A DNA stretch of 64,000 nt, taken from NCBI GenBank assembly GCA_002361235.1, contig DESI01000005.1, forward strand, positions 4,437 through 68,436, written 5' to 3'. The stretch comes from Porphyromonadaceae bacterium UBA3318. Its GTDB lineage: Bacteria; Bacteroidota; Bacteroidia; Bacteroidales; Muribaculaceae. The translations under genes and the position numbers were made by a program. Below are positions 9,022 through 16,889 of the stretch, piece after piece. Position 1 is the first letter of the stretch. Every line of letters starts with the position of its first letter. The notes beneath the pieces are model-generated. The model had not been told where the DNA came from. It saw only the letters and a list, made by a program, of their open reading frames with translations, and did not search any database.

Positions 9022-11697
9022 ATGGAACTCGTATTCAACATCAATTACCATACAGTCTGGGGCGAAAGCCTCTATCTGTGCGGTGATCTGGCGGAACTCG
9101 GCGACGGCGACCCCCACAAGGCGCTGGAGATGAAGCTCACCAGTCCCGACACGTGGCAGCTCACCCTGGACCTGGACTCCGACCCGTCGGACTTCAACTA
9201 TTGGTTCGTGGTCAAGAGTCCCGACAAGGCTTGGCGCTTCGAATGGGGCAAGCCTCACAGATATGTGGCCGGTTCGGGCATCCGCTCGGTCCTGATTTTT
9301 GACTCATGGCACGAGCAGCCGCACGACAAGCCATTCTATTCATCGGCCTTCACCGAGGGCATATTCCACCGCTCGCACCGCGATCAGCCCCTCAAGGCCC
9401 TGCCCGGCACCATCAACATCCGCGTGGAGGCACCGATGCTCAATCCCCACGAGGTACTGGCCGTAACCGGCGAGGGCGACCTGCTGGGCAACTGGGACCC
9501 CAAGCAGGCCATCCGCCTGAACGACGCGCACTTCCCGGTGTGGGAGCTGAACCTGCCATTCGACCGTCTCCGTCCGCCGTTCGAGTATAAGTTCATCATT
9601 ATAAACGACACCGACGGCTCCGTGCAGTGGGAGGCGGCCAACAACCGCATCTTCGGCATCGTGCCCGAAAGTTTCGACCAGCAGATAGTGATAGACGGCA
9701 CACGCTTCGCCAATCCCAAGCCGGGCTGGCGCGGAACCGGTACGGCAATCCCCGTATTCTCCATCCGCACCGACGAGGACTTCGGCGTGGGCGACTTCAT
9801 CGACATCAAGCAGATGGTGGACTGGTGCCACGCCACGGACCAGAACGTCCTGCAGCTGCTCCCCGTCAACGATACCACGCTTACCGGCACATGGGTGGAT
9901 TCATACCCCTATCGCGCCAACTCCATCTTCGCGCTGCATCCCATGTTCCTGCGTCTGCAGGAGGTAGGCCGCCTCAACAGCACCAAGCGGATGAAGTATT
10001 TCGAGGAGAAGCAGGCCGAGCTAAACGCCCTGGAGCAGATTGACTATGAACTGGTCAACGCCGTGAAGCACGAGTATCTGCGCGAAATCTTCGCACAGGA
10101 CTTCGCACAGACGGCCGCCACGCGCGACTATCAGGACTTCCTGCGCCACAACGACTACTGGCTGCGTCCGTACTCGGCATGGAGCGTGCTGCGCGACGAG
10201 AACCATACGTCCGACCACAGCCGGTGGGGCATGTATTCGGTCTATGACCCTGAGCGTGTCAACGAGTTCATCATGTCGCACAAGGCGGAGACGGACTATT
10301 ACTGCTTCCTGCAGTATCATCTGGACCGTCAGCTGCACATAGCGCGCGACTACGCCCATTCGGCGGGCGTGGTGCTGAAGGGCGACATTCCGATTGGCAT
10401 CTCGCGCCATAGTGTCGACGCTTGGTGCAATCCGGAGCTGTTCAACATGGACACCTCCGCGGGTGCGCCGCCGGATGATTTCTCCGTACTTGGCCAGAAC
10501 TGGGGATTCCCCACCTACAACTGGGAGATGATGGCCCGCGACGGCTTCCAGTGGTGGAAGGACAGGTTCCGCAAGATGTCGGAGTATTTCGACGTGTTCC
10601 GTATCGACCATATCTTAGGTTTCTTCCGTATATGGCAGATTCCCCTGGATGCCGAGCATGGCCTGTTGGGTTACTTCAACCCTGCGTTGCCCTTTAGCGC
10701 CGACGAGTTGCGCGACCGTTACGACTTCTGGATCGATGCCGACGTCATGACACATCCCCTCATCCTGGACTGGATGCTTGACGACTTCTTCGGCCCGTAC
10801 CGCAGCGAGGTTGTAGACACGTTCCTGGATCGTGTCAGTGGCGACCGTTACGCCCTGCGCCACTTCGTCAACACGCAGAAGAAGGTGGTGGAATACTTCG
10901 CCGACAAACCCGACGACGAGAAGCATCAGCGCATCAAGAACGCGCTGTTAGGCATCATCGACGACGTCCTGTTCATCGAGGATCCCTACCAGCCGGGCCA
11001 TTACCATCCGCGCATCGCGGCGCAGTACACCTATCAGTTCCGCGTGCTGTCCGACTATGCGAAGTGGAACTTCAACCGTCTGTACAACGACTTCTTCTAT
11101 CACCGTCACAACGACTTCTGGTATAGCAAGGCTATGTGGAAGCTGCCGCCGCTGCTCGACTCCACCTCGATGCTGGCCTGCGGCGAGGACCTCGGCATGA
11201 TACCCGACTGTGTGCCCGCCGTGATGCACAAGATGGAGATTCTGTCACTCGAGATCCAGCGCATGCCCAAGGATCCGGCCCTGCAGTTCGGCGACACATG
11301 GCATTATCCTTACTATTCCGTCTGCACCACGTCGACTCACGACATGGGCGGCATCCGCGAATGGTGGGAAAGCGACCATGAAATGGCCCAGCGATTCTAC
11401 AACAACGTGCTGCACGAGGGCGGCGGGGCACCGTACTTCGCCGAGCCGTGGATATGTTCAAAGATTGTGGAAATGCAGCTGAAGAGTCCGTCGATGCTCT
11501 GCATCCTGCCGTTGCAGGACTGGCTGTCGACCGATGGCGAGTTACGCCGCGAGAATCCCAAGGACGAAATCATCAACGTGCCGGCCAACCCGCGCCACTA
11601 CTGGCGCTACCGCATGCACCTCAACGTCGGCCGCCTCATCGCCGAGCACGACTTCAACAACACCCTCAAAGAACAGATCCGAAACTCCGGCCGTTAA
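9022..11697 (+). CDS. malQ: 4-alpha-glucanotransferase (amylomaltase) with two CBM20 starch-binding domains
   Basis: 891 residues. Residues 1-~95 and ~130-235 are two CBM20-type starch-binding modules (YLCGDLAELGDGDPHKAL; VTGEGDLLGNWDPKQAIRL). The rest is the GH77 barrel: DTTLTGTWVDSYPYRANS, then DVFRIDHILGFFRIWQIP with the catalytic Asp, ACGEDLGMIPDCVPAVM with the acid/base Glu, and CTTSTHDMGGIREWW. No signal peptide, so it acts in the cytosol on imported malto-oligosaccharides or glycogen. The two N-terminal CBM20s resemble the plant DPE2 and Bacteroides arrangement and distinguish it from short bacterial MalQ. A 24-bp-spaced near-repeat (CCGGCCGTTAACT / CCGGTCGTTAATT) straddles its stop codon. 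Confidence 0.95.
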   Translation: MELVFNINYHTVWGESLYLCGDLAELGDGDPHKALEMKLTSPDTWQLTLDLDSDPSDFNYWFVVKSPDKAWRFEWGKPHRYVAGSGIRSVLIFDSWHEQPHDKPFYSSAFTEGIFHRSHRDQPLKALPGTINIRVEAPMLNPHEVLAVTGEGDLLGNWDPKQAIRLNDAHFPVWELNLPFDRLRPPFEYKFIIINDTDGSVQWEAANNRIFGIVPESFDQQIVIDGTRFANPKPGWRGTGTAIPVFSIRTDEDFGVGDFIDIKQMVDWCHATDQNVLQLLPVNDTTLTGTWVDSYPYRANSIFALHPMFLRLQEVGRLNSTKRMKYFEEKQAELNALEQIDYELVNAVKHEYLREIFAQDFAQTAATRDYQDFLRHNDYWLRPYSAWSVLRDENHTSDHSRWGMYSVYDPERVNEFIMSHKAETDYYCFLQYHLDRQLHIARDYAHSAGVVLKGDIPIGISRHSVDAWCNPELFNMDTSAGAPPDDFSVLGQNWGFPTYNWEMMARDGFQWWKDRFRKMSEYFDVFRIDHILGFFRIWQIPLDAEHGLLGYFNPALPFSADELRDRYDFWIDADVMTHPLILDWMLDDFFGPYRSEVVDTFLDRVSGDRYALRHFVNTQKKVVEYFADKPDDEKHQRIKNALLGIIDDVLFIEDPYQPGHYHPRIAAQYTYQFRVLSDYAKWNFNRLYNDFFYHRHNDFWYSKAMWKLPPLLDSTSMLACGEDLGMIPDCVPAVMHKMEILSLEIQRMPKDPALQFGDTWHYPYYSVCTTSTHDMGGIREWWESDHEMAQRFYNNVLHEGGGAPYFAEPWICSKIVEMQLKSPSMLCILPLQDWLSTDGELRRENPKDEIINVPANPRHYWRYRMHLNVGRLIAEHDFNNTLKEQIRNSGR

Positions 11698-11744
11698 CTC
11701 TTCGGCCTAAATCCGGTCGTTAATTATCCGGTTTCCATTCATAG

Positions 11745-11775
11745 CAAAGCCCCGACTCGCCGAGCCGGGGCTTTG
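11745..11775. terminator. Bidirectional terminator between malQ and the 11825 gene
   Basis: CAAAGCCCCG and CGGGGCTTTG arms around an 11-nt loop, between two convergent genes. The A/T-containing ends of the arms support termination on either strand. Confidence 0.85.
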
Positions 11776-11824
11776 AATTCATACTCTTACCGTCATGCTT
11801 TACGCTTTATGCGTTGCGCATGAT

Positions 11825-13210
11825 TCATTTGCCGATGTATTTGCGACCGTTCTTGATATAGGGTTGACCGGCGTTGGGACTCGCGATGCGACGGCCCGAC
11901 AGATCGTAAAGGACATCGTTATCTCCACGGTCGGACATAACTTCCGTCATACCCGATGTGGCGTACTCCTGAAACTCATACTTCTCCAGGTTCACGAAAT
12001 CGGCGTCGGTCACAGGCTCCTCGTCGTCATACGAATCGTAGTCAAGCTCCTTTACTACGTATGTCTCAGGCAATCCGGCCTGCGATGAATATGTCACCGC
12101 TCCCTTCTTATAGACCTCGTAATCATAGTAGCCGTCCATCATCATATAGTCCATATCCGTAAGGCAATTATGCCATGCGTCATACTCAGTCTTGAGACGC
12201 ATTTCCAGGGAATCCACAATAAATCCCATATTAGCCTTCACTATGATTTTCATGTCCATGCCGCCATTTTCAAGAACCATGTTGCTGATGGAACTGCCGT
12301 TGATGTTCATGCCCTCCAACATGCCGTTTATCGTACCGTTATAACTACCGTTGTCAGTATATTCGAACGCGAATATCAACTTGCTCATCGACTCATCCGC
12401 AGCGCCTGAATCAGTGTCAAATGTTTCAATCGTACACTTCTCAATAAGATTGCCGTCACGTACGAACAAACCGAGCTCGTCGTATGGAATAAGCAACTGT
12501 CCGTTGGTTTCCTTCCATGTGATGTCATAATACCTGCTTGCAAGTTTCCAGCCATCCACATATTCATAACCCGTAATCCTGTTCGCCTTGCCGTCCGCGC
12601 CATATTCCATGGTGAGTTTTTCGGATTCCTCGCCGTCCTCTGAATATACCACTTCCGTGACGTTTCCCTGGCCGTTACGCGTCACGCGGCATCCCTCCGA
12701 CGTGCCGGCAACCCATCCGGCGCCATTGTATGTCTCCGTCACTTTCTTGATACAGAAATCCTTTACGACAGTGTCGTACTCATAACGGGTCCGGATAGCG
12801 GGCATCAGCATCTGTCGGCTATCATTCCACAGGCTTTCCTCTTCCGCCTTGATATTTCCATCCGTGTCATAAGTATATACGGTTTCCCGAATCACCGTTC
12901 CCGCGGCATCTGCCTCCGACTCACGGCTAAGCCTGCCTTCAGGAGTGTAATCTCGCATTATGACAGTCGCCGGGCCCCAGGAGCCGTTCTGCCAATCGTA
13001 TTTCAGTATCCTGCCCGGTAACGTCTTGGCTGACGAAGCGGCGCGTCGGTTCTTCTCCTGTCTGTGTTGCGTCAGCATTTGCGAAAATGTCCTGACTGCA
13101 TCCGACCTCACGGCCTGTGCGTCAGCGGTTGTAGCCGACATCATACCGTTGCAGCATATAGCGCAGCATACTCCCGTCAGCATCATGCGTAGTGTAGATT
13201 TCATTTTCAT
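11825..13210 (-). CDS. Secreted repeat-type protein with C-terminal sorting-like tail
   Basis: 461 residues with an N-terminal signal peptide (Lys-rich start, Cys-rich hydrophobic core, cleavage near ATTADAQA). The body has recurring Tyr/Asp-rich units such as VYTYDTDGNIKAEEESLWND and MEYGADGKANRITGYEYVDG, similar to the YD-like beta repeats seen in several Bacteroidales secreted proteins. The C-terminus VLYDLSGRRIASPNAGQPYI followed by KNGRKYI resembles the end of the CotH-like protein and suggests a shared export or anchoring tail. The exact function is unknown. Likely co-transcribed with the barrel protein upstream (52-bp gap). The start could also be the Met two codons in. Confidence 0.75.
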   Translation of the reverse strand: MKMKSTLRMMLTGVCCAICCNGMMSATTADAQAVRSDAVRTFSQMLTQHRQEKNRRAASSAKTLPGRILKYDWQNGSWGPATVIMRDYTPEGRLSRESEADAAGTVIRETVYTYDTDGNIKAEEESLWNDSRQMLMPAIRTRYEYDTVVKDFCIKKVTETYNGAGWVAGTSEGCRVTRNGQGNVTEVVYSEDGEESEKLTMEYGADGKANRITGYEYVDGWKLASRYYDITWKETNGQLLIPYDELGLFVRDGNLIEKCTIETFDTDSGAADESMSKLIFAFEYTDNGSYNGTINGMLEGMNINGSSISNMVLENGGMDMKIIVKANMGFIVDSLEMRLKTEYDAWHNCLTDMDYMMMDGYYDYEVYKKGAVTYSSQAGLPETYVVKELDYDSYDDEEPVTDADFVNLEKYEFQEYATSGMTEVMSDRGDNDVLYDLSGRRIASPNAGQPYIKNGRKYIGK

Positions 13211-13262
13211 AGATTAAGTAAATAATTAAATTTATACATCGATTTTGGATATGGTCAGTCAA

Positions 13263-13952
13263 TCAGTCGGGTGCCTGCGGAGATTGCTTCGATTTACGGT
13301 GCCAGCCGCCGATGGTCAGACCTAAGGATATACCCACAGTGTTGTACCCTTTGCGCACGATGAATGCGTACCCCGTGAAACGAATCCAGCTGAACAGCTC
13401 GACACCGAACCGGGGAATAAAACTGAGAGTACAACCGTCTGTTTCATACGGATGCCAATATCCTACCGTTGAGTACACCGTATATCCGATGCCTAATCCC
13501 GCAAAAGGATTCAGTCTGTGTCCCTGACGAAAATTATAGTCTGATACAACACCAATGGTAAAAGTGCTATTTGACTGATCGGTTGTGTATAAGTCGGCTA
13601 TATCCGGGTTGATAGGAGGCATCTTATTCTTGAAATCATAGCCCGTGCCGTCAAAACGCAGGAACGCGCCCACATCCCAGCCAGTATTCTTAATATTGCC
13701 GCGAAGTTCAAGACCGCAGGTCGTGGCACCATCCGCCCAGACGCCATGATACTTGAATCCGGTTCCGAGTCCGAAGAATATCTCGGCCTCGAAAGGCCAA
13801 ACCCTTTCCGGTTTCTCCATAAACCGGAAACGGTTCGATTCCGGCTGAGTTGGTGCCGTCTGAGTTTGTTCCGTCTGGGCAAATACAGTCAGAAATGACA
13901 GTATTGCCACCAACGTTATTGCGACACGTTTCAATGATGCGTTCATACTCAT
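13263..13952 (-). CDS. Predicted outer-membrane beta-barrel protein
   Basis: 229 residues: signal peptide (VAITLVAILSFLTVFAQ), a Gln/Thr-rich linker, then alternating amphipathic strands with Gly/aromatic girdles (EIFFGLGTGFKYHGVW, NPFAGLGIGYTVYSTVGYW, FTGYAFIVRKGYNTVGISLG). The pattern fits a small 8-10 stranded barrel without a large plug. No specific family is recognised. It sits immediately upstream of, and on the same strand as, the secreted protein at 11825; the pair may be expressed together. Confidence 0.75.
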   Translation of the reverse strand: MSMNASLKRVAITLVAILSFLTVFAQTEQTQTAPTQPESNRFRFMEKPERVWPFEAEIFFGLGTGFKYHGVWADGATTCGLELRGNIKNTGWDVGAFLRFDGTGYDFKNKMPPINPDIADLYTTDQSNSTFTIGVVSDYNFRQGHRLNPFAGLGIGYTVYSTVGYWHPYETDGCTLSFIPRFGVELFSWIRFTGYAFIVRKGYNTVGISLGLTIGGWHRKSKQSPQAPD

Positions 13953-14051
13953 GTGTTTTGTTGTTTTTCTATATGACGCAAATATTCCCGGAAGGTTCTA
14001 CCCTAAGACAAAAAATATTCATAATCTCCCGATTGTAGTGGAATCGTGGCG

Positions 14052-14150
14052 TGGCAGTGGCGTAGGCACTCCGTGCCTCGCTCGCATCTTGACAGGAGAA
14101 CAGTAGAACAGTAGCAGCTGTTTGTGCGTGGCACGAAGTGCCTACACTAC
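14052..14150. repeat. Palindromic intergenic repeat (modules A and B)
   Basis: Contains a hairpin AGGCAC-TCC-GTGCCT (14064-14078) and a second, inverted near-copy GGCAC-GAA-GTGCC (14130-14142). GTAGGCACTCCGTGCC at 14062 and the reverse complement of 14130-14145 differ at one base. Between them lies TTGACAGGAGAACAGTAGAA and following bases (14089-14120), repeated at 62429-62463 and 63962-63995. Lies in the 266-bp gap between the barrel gene and the BACON lipoprotein; no gene is visible there. Confidence 0.8.
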
Positions 14151-14218
14151 TATATTCATGTCCGGGACAACCGGCGCTACCATTTCATAATCACTTGTTG
14201 TTCTGACTAATAGCCCAA

Positions 14219-14608
14219 TCATCGATTTTGGATTATGTTGACATACGTGTCGTCCGGCCCGTAATGATGGAGTTCTATCTTGCGTTTTTGGCCTGTCTTA
14301 TTAGGCTCGACCATAAAACGCGTGGACCTGTCTTTAGATGACACTTCTACTTTGAGCCAATTATGTGTGAATATAGTGTCATATTTATATATACAGAATA
14401 TATCTTCATGCTTGGTCGATTGCTGTGGTTCAACATAGTAACCTCGGAAATCCAAATTCGAAGTAATGGTACCGCCCTCGCTTGGAAACGTTATTTTACG
14501 CGGGAATCTTTTATCACGTTCATACAGGTGGCAACCTGACAGAACGATTCCCGACAATAAAATGGACATAAACAGTCCTATAAGCTTAACAATATTTTTT
14601 GAATTCAT
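14219..14608 (-). CDS. BACON-domain lipoprotein
   Basis: 129 residues. The N-terminus ends with the lipobox LSGC, predicting a lipid-anchored envelope protein. The rest fits a single BACON-type immunoglobulin-like domain: ITFPSEGGTITSNLDF, NWLKVEVSS, then FMVEPNKTGQKRKIELHHYG and a final YVNIIQNR, i.e. the G-G...W-L...N-x-T-x-x-R...I-x-Q order of the family. BACON domains usually bind mucin or glycans or act as spacers in larger enzymes; a free-standing one is less common. It lies 148 bp downstream of the C10 protease on the same strand, separated by a 31-bp perfect palindrome, so it may be a third member of that locus. Confidence 0.75.
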   Translation of the reverse strand: MNSKNIVKLIGLFMSILLSGIVLSGCHLYERDKRFPRKITFPSEGGTITSNLDFRGYYVEPQQSTKHEDIFCIYKYDTIFTHNWLKVEVSSKDRSTRFMVEPNKTGQKRKIELHHYGPDDTYVNIIQNR

Positions 14609-14706
14609 ACTTTTTTTATATAAAACTGATAAATCAATTCTTTTAGTATAAAACTATCTAATAATCCGAGAATTAATAATAATCATATTATCTACGGAGT
14701 CTGACA

Positions 14707-14737
14707 GGAAGTATTGTGGAAATTCCACAATACTTCC
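14707..14737. repeat. 31-bp perfect palindrome downstream of the C10 protease gene
   Basis: Arms GGAAGTATTGTGGAA and TTCCACAATACTTCC around a single A. It begins 20 nt past the protease stop codon. No T-run follows on the minus strand, so it is not a standard rho-independent terminator; it could stabilise the mRNA 3' end or be a protein-binding site. Confidence 0.8.
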
Positions 14738-14756
14738 ATATCATTACTCGTAAGTT

Positions 14757-16232
14757 TTAATCATATACCAGTATACGGACAGAATTGTTATAATTTATCT
14801 TCTTGCCGTTATCATTTTCATTATCATAGATGTTATACTTGCTTTTCAAATTGAATACGCCATCTATATAGAATCCATTACAATCTCCACCCCATCCGAA
14901 ATCACAATGAACCATTTTTATATCTTGTGCACCATATTTTGATGTTCTATAGCCATCAATATTCCAGGCATGTGCATTATAAAATTTGATACCGGGCATC
15001 CCGCTGATTGCCAAGGGATGATTATTATCAATCATTTCCTTAATCCTATCAAACGAGTTCTCTATATTGGCTACACCATGATATCCATTTCTTGAAAGAA
15101 ATTTTTTTGCCCTATATGGGAATACAAACGTTCCTTCGTAGAAATACCATGGATTGCATCCATCAGCCACAGCACGTAGAAATAAAGCGACTTCGGCTGA
15201 TGAACCCGATCTATAATTGTTGATAATGTCCCAATCGAAAGTATGATCATGATATGTAAAGGTTTCTGGATGTCGATTGTATGCTAATATCTTAGCAAGA
15301 GCCAAGGGGAAACAGCCGGTTGAAGCGTGCTTTTCCTTTTTCGATAAGAACTTCTTAACCATTGGGAAGTAAATATTTAAGTAGGGAGATTGCCACCAAT
15401 CAACAAAATTAGAGAGTAAAGGTCCTTTAATTACAACATCCGATTCGTGAAGTGTGGGGCCAGAGCCTCCACCGCCAATCTCCACTCCATCCAAGCCCCG
15501 CGGATCACGCATATGATTATCATTGACCTTGTTGTCATTGATGTTGTTCCGTGCATAATCTATTGAACTGCCTACAATGTATGTTTCAAGTTCATCATTG
15601 GGAGTCGTTGAGCTATTCATTGTATCAAGCGGCTCATATCCTGACGTATCGAAATCTCCTATGAGGTACTCTCCTTCTTCCTCAATATAGAAATCGACAG
15701 TGTTTGGATTGATAAAAGTTTCCGTACCTCCGCCCGGAACGGTATCAGTAAAGAATCCGGGGCCGTCCAGGGGGAATCCTTTATACAATGGCCGGTTGCC
15801 GTATGTTGCTTCATAACGGGCTATCGCATCTTCGCTTATTTCTCCTTGCTCCGACACTCCTATTACCGGCGTTTCGACTCGTTTATCGGCAGCAAGTAGA
15901 GCGAATCCCTGCTGGTTTTCGAAATTCGCCACATACAACAGCGTCGTCGTATCCTCGGCTTCGCCTCGGGTGGCCTTGTCATAGTTTCTGATGCCAATCA
16001 GATTCTTTACGCGCGGAGCGGAAGCTGATGTCCTTGTGTTTCCCCTGCTGTTGGCGGCGAAGAACGCATCCAGATTGGCAAGCGCCTCTTCTTCCGAGAT
16101 CCGGAAGGGATTGGTGCCGTTGTCTGTGTTCGTCTCTGTGACAGGTGCAGCCGGCATATCCTGGTTGCTGACACATCCCGTCAGACAACAGCCGGCCATA
16201 ACCAGTGCCGCAATAATACTTAGCTTTTTCAT
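14757..16232 (-). CDS. C10-family (streptopain-like) cysteine protease, lipoprotein
   Basis: 491 residues. Signal peptide with lipobox LTGC. A long pro-region (to ~residue 290) with streptopain-prodomain features (LLYVANFENQQGFALLAADK, TPVIGVSEQGEI) precedes the catalytic domain. The nucleophile is Cys307 in STGCFPLALAKILAYNRHP, and the catalytic His is His421 in NAHAWNIDGYR, followed by MVHCDFGWGGDCNGFY. Known relatives are SpeB, interpain and the Bacteroides Bfp/Btp proteases, secreted as zymogens. An Asn/Asp/Gly-rich stretch (residues ~225-262, ending GGGGSG) is a probable processing linker. It is encoded 38 bp after the DUF3244-like gene; in Bacteroides such small partners have been described as inhibitors. 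Base composition is AT-rich compared with the flanking genes. Confidence 0.92.
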   Translation of the reverse strand: MKKLSIIAALVMAGCCLTGCVSNQDMPAAPVTETNTDNGTNPFRISEEEALANLDAFFAANSRGNTRTSASAPRVKNLIGIRNYDKATRGEAEDTTTLLYVANFENQQGFALLAADKRVETPVIGVSEQGEISEDAIARYEATYGNRPLYKGFPLDGPGFFTDTVPGGGTETFINPNTVDFYIEEEGEYLIGDFDTSGYEPLDTMNSSTTPNDELETYIVGSSIDYARNNINDNKVNDNHMRDPRGLDGVEIGGGGSGPTLHESDVVIKGPLLSNFVDWWQSPYLNIYFPMVKKFLSKKEKHASTGCFPLALAKILAYNRHPETFTYHDHTFDWDIINNYRSGSSAEVALFLRAVADGCNPWYFYEGTFVFPYRAKKFLSRNGYHGVANIENSFDRIKEMIDNNHPLAISGMPGIKFYNAHAWNIDGYRTSKYGAQDIKMVHCDFGWGGDCNGFYIDGVFNLKSKYNIYDNENDNGKKINYNNSVRILVYD

Positions 16233-16270
16233 AATTTCTCCTTGTATAGTTAGATATGTTTAGTGATTTG

Positions 16271-16636
16271 TTAATTCAAAGGCACTTCGCCTTCTGCAAT
16301 CCAGTCCTCTGCTTCTATGCGAATTATTAGAGTTTCTGTACACACTTCCGGCACATCGAATGTGACGTTAATGGTTGAGGAATAATCCAATGTGTTGCCA
16401 TTCGCATCACAGAGGAATACCTGTGCCATCATTTCCTCATCACCAGATACCTGTATCTGACGACACTCATCATCATACACCACGTCTATCGGAAGACGTT
16501 GGGGTAATCTTAACACTGTGGTGTTCTTACTGTGGGTATCCCTATGATACTTAAGGTATACCTTTTCTTGGGAAGCATTCGACATAAAGCTTACGAATGT
16601 TAACAACATTCCCAGCAATAGAATTGATTTTTTCAT
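16271..16636 (-). CDS. Small secreted DUF3244-like protein, candidate C10 protease inhibitor
   Basis: 121 residues with a clear signal peptide (MKKSILLLGMLLTFVSFMSNA). The mature part is beta-rich: LPQRLPIDVVYDDECRQIQV, MMAQVFLCDANGN, STINVTFDVPE, ETLIIRIEAED. The layout resembles DUF3244 and the staphostatin-like inhibitors that sit beside C10 proteases in Bacteroides. The start at 16636 was chosen over the in-frame ATG at 16687 because the -7 element lies between them and the signal peptide begins here. First gene of the protease operon. The inhibitor role is inferred from position and size, not from a recognisable inhibitory motif. Confidence 0.7.
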   Translation of the reverse strand: MKKSILLLGMLLTFVSFMSNASQEKVYLKYHRDTHSKNTTVLRLPQRLPIDVVYDDECRQIQVSGDEEMMAQVFLCDANGNTLDYSSTINVTFDVPEVCTETLIIRIEAEDWIAEGEVPLN

Positions 16637-16660
16637 GTGACTATGATTGGTTTTCTGCTG

Positions 16661-16695
16661 CAAATGTATAATGATTAAAGTTTTCATCCAACAAA
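16661..16695 (-). promoter_or_regulatory. Promoter of the DUF3244-C10 protease operon
   Basis: Minus strand TACATTTG (16661-16668) with TTTG (16692-16695) 23 bp upstream. The -7 is exact; the spacer is longer than the usual 19-21 bp, consistent with an activator-dependent promoter. Confidence 0.55.
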
Positions 16696-16809
16696 AAAAA
16701 GTTTGACAATTAAAATTTTACAATACTGATACTCTTGTACATACGAGTCTCAATTTTTTAGATACGGTTTTAGACATCAAAAAGTTTGACAGATCATTGT
16801 GCAATGGCT

Positions 16810-16839
16810 TTTGGGAGCAAATAATTATAATTAACTTTG
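16810..16839 (+). promoter_or_regulatory. Promoter of the TPR-type regulator gene
   Basis: TTTG at 16810-16813, 18-bp spacer, TAACTTTG at 16832-16839; 50-nt leader to the ATG at 16890. Divergent from the protease operon promoter, about 115 bp between the two -33 elements. Confidence 0.65.
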
Positions 16840-16889
16840 TCGTTGAAAACAAAGCTTTTTTATTGATATCTACCCTAAGACAAGTAATT

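Noticed and set aside
13997..16883. Identical 15-mer TCTACCCTAAGACAA at 13997 and 16869
   Set aside because: A few chance 15-mer matches are expected in 64 kb and the two copies face their genes in opposite orientation.
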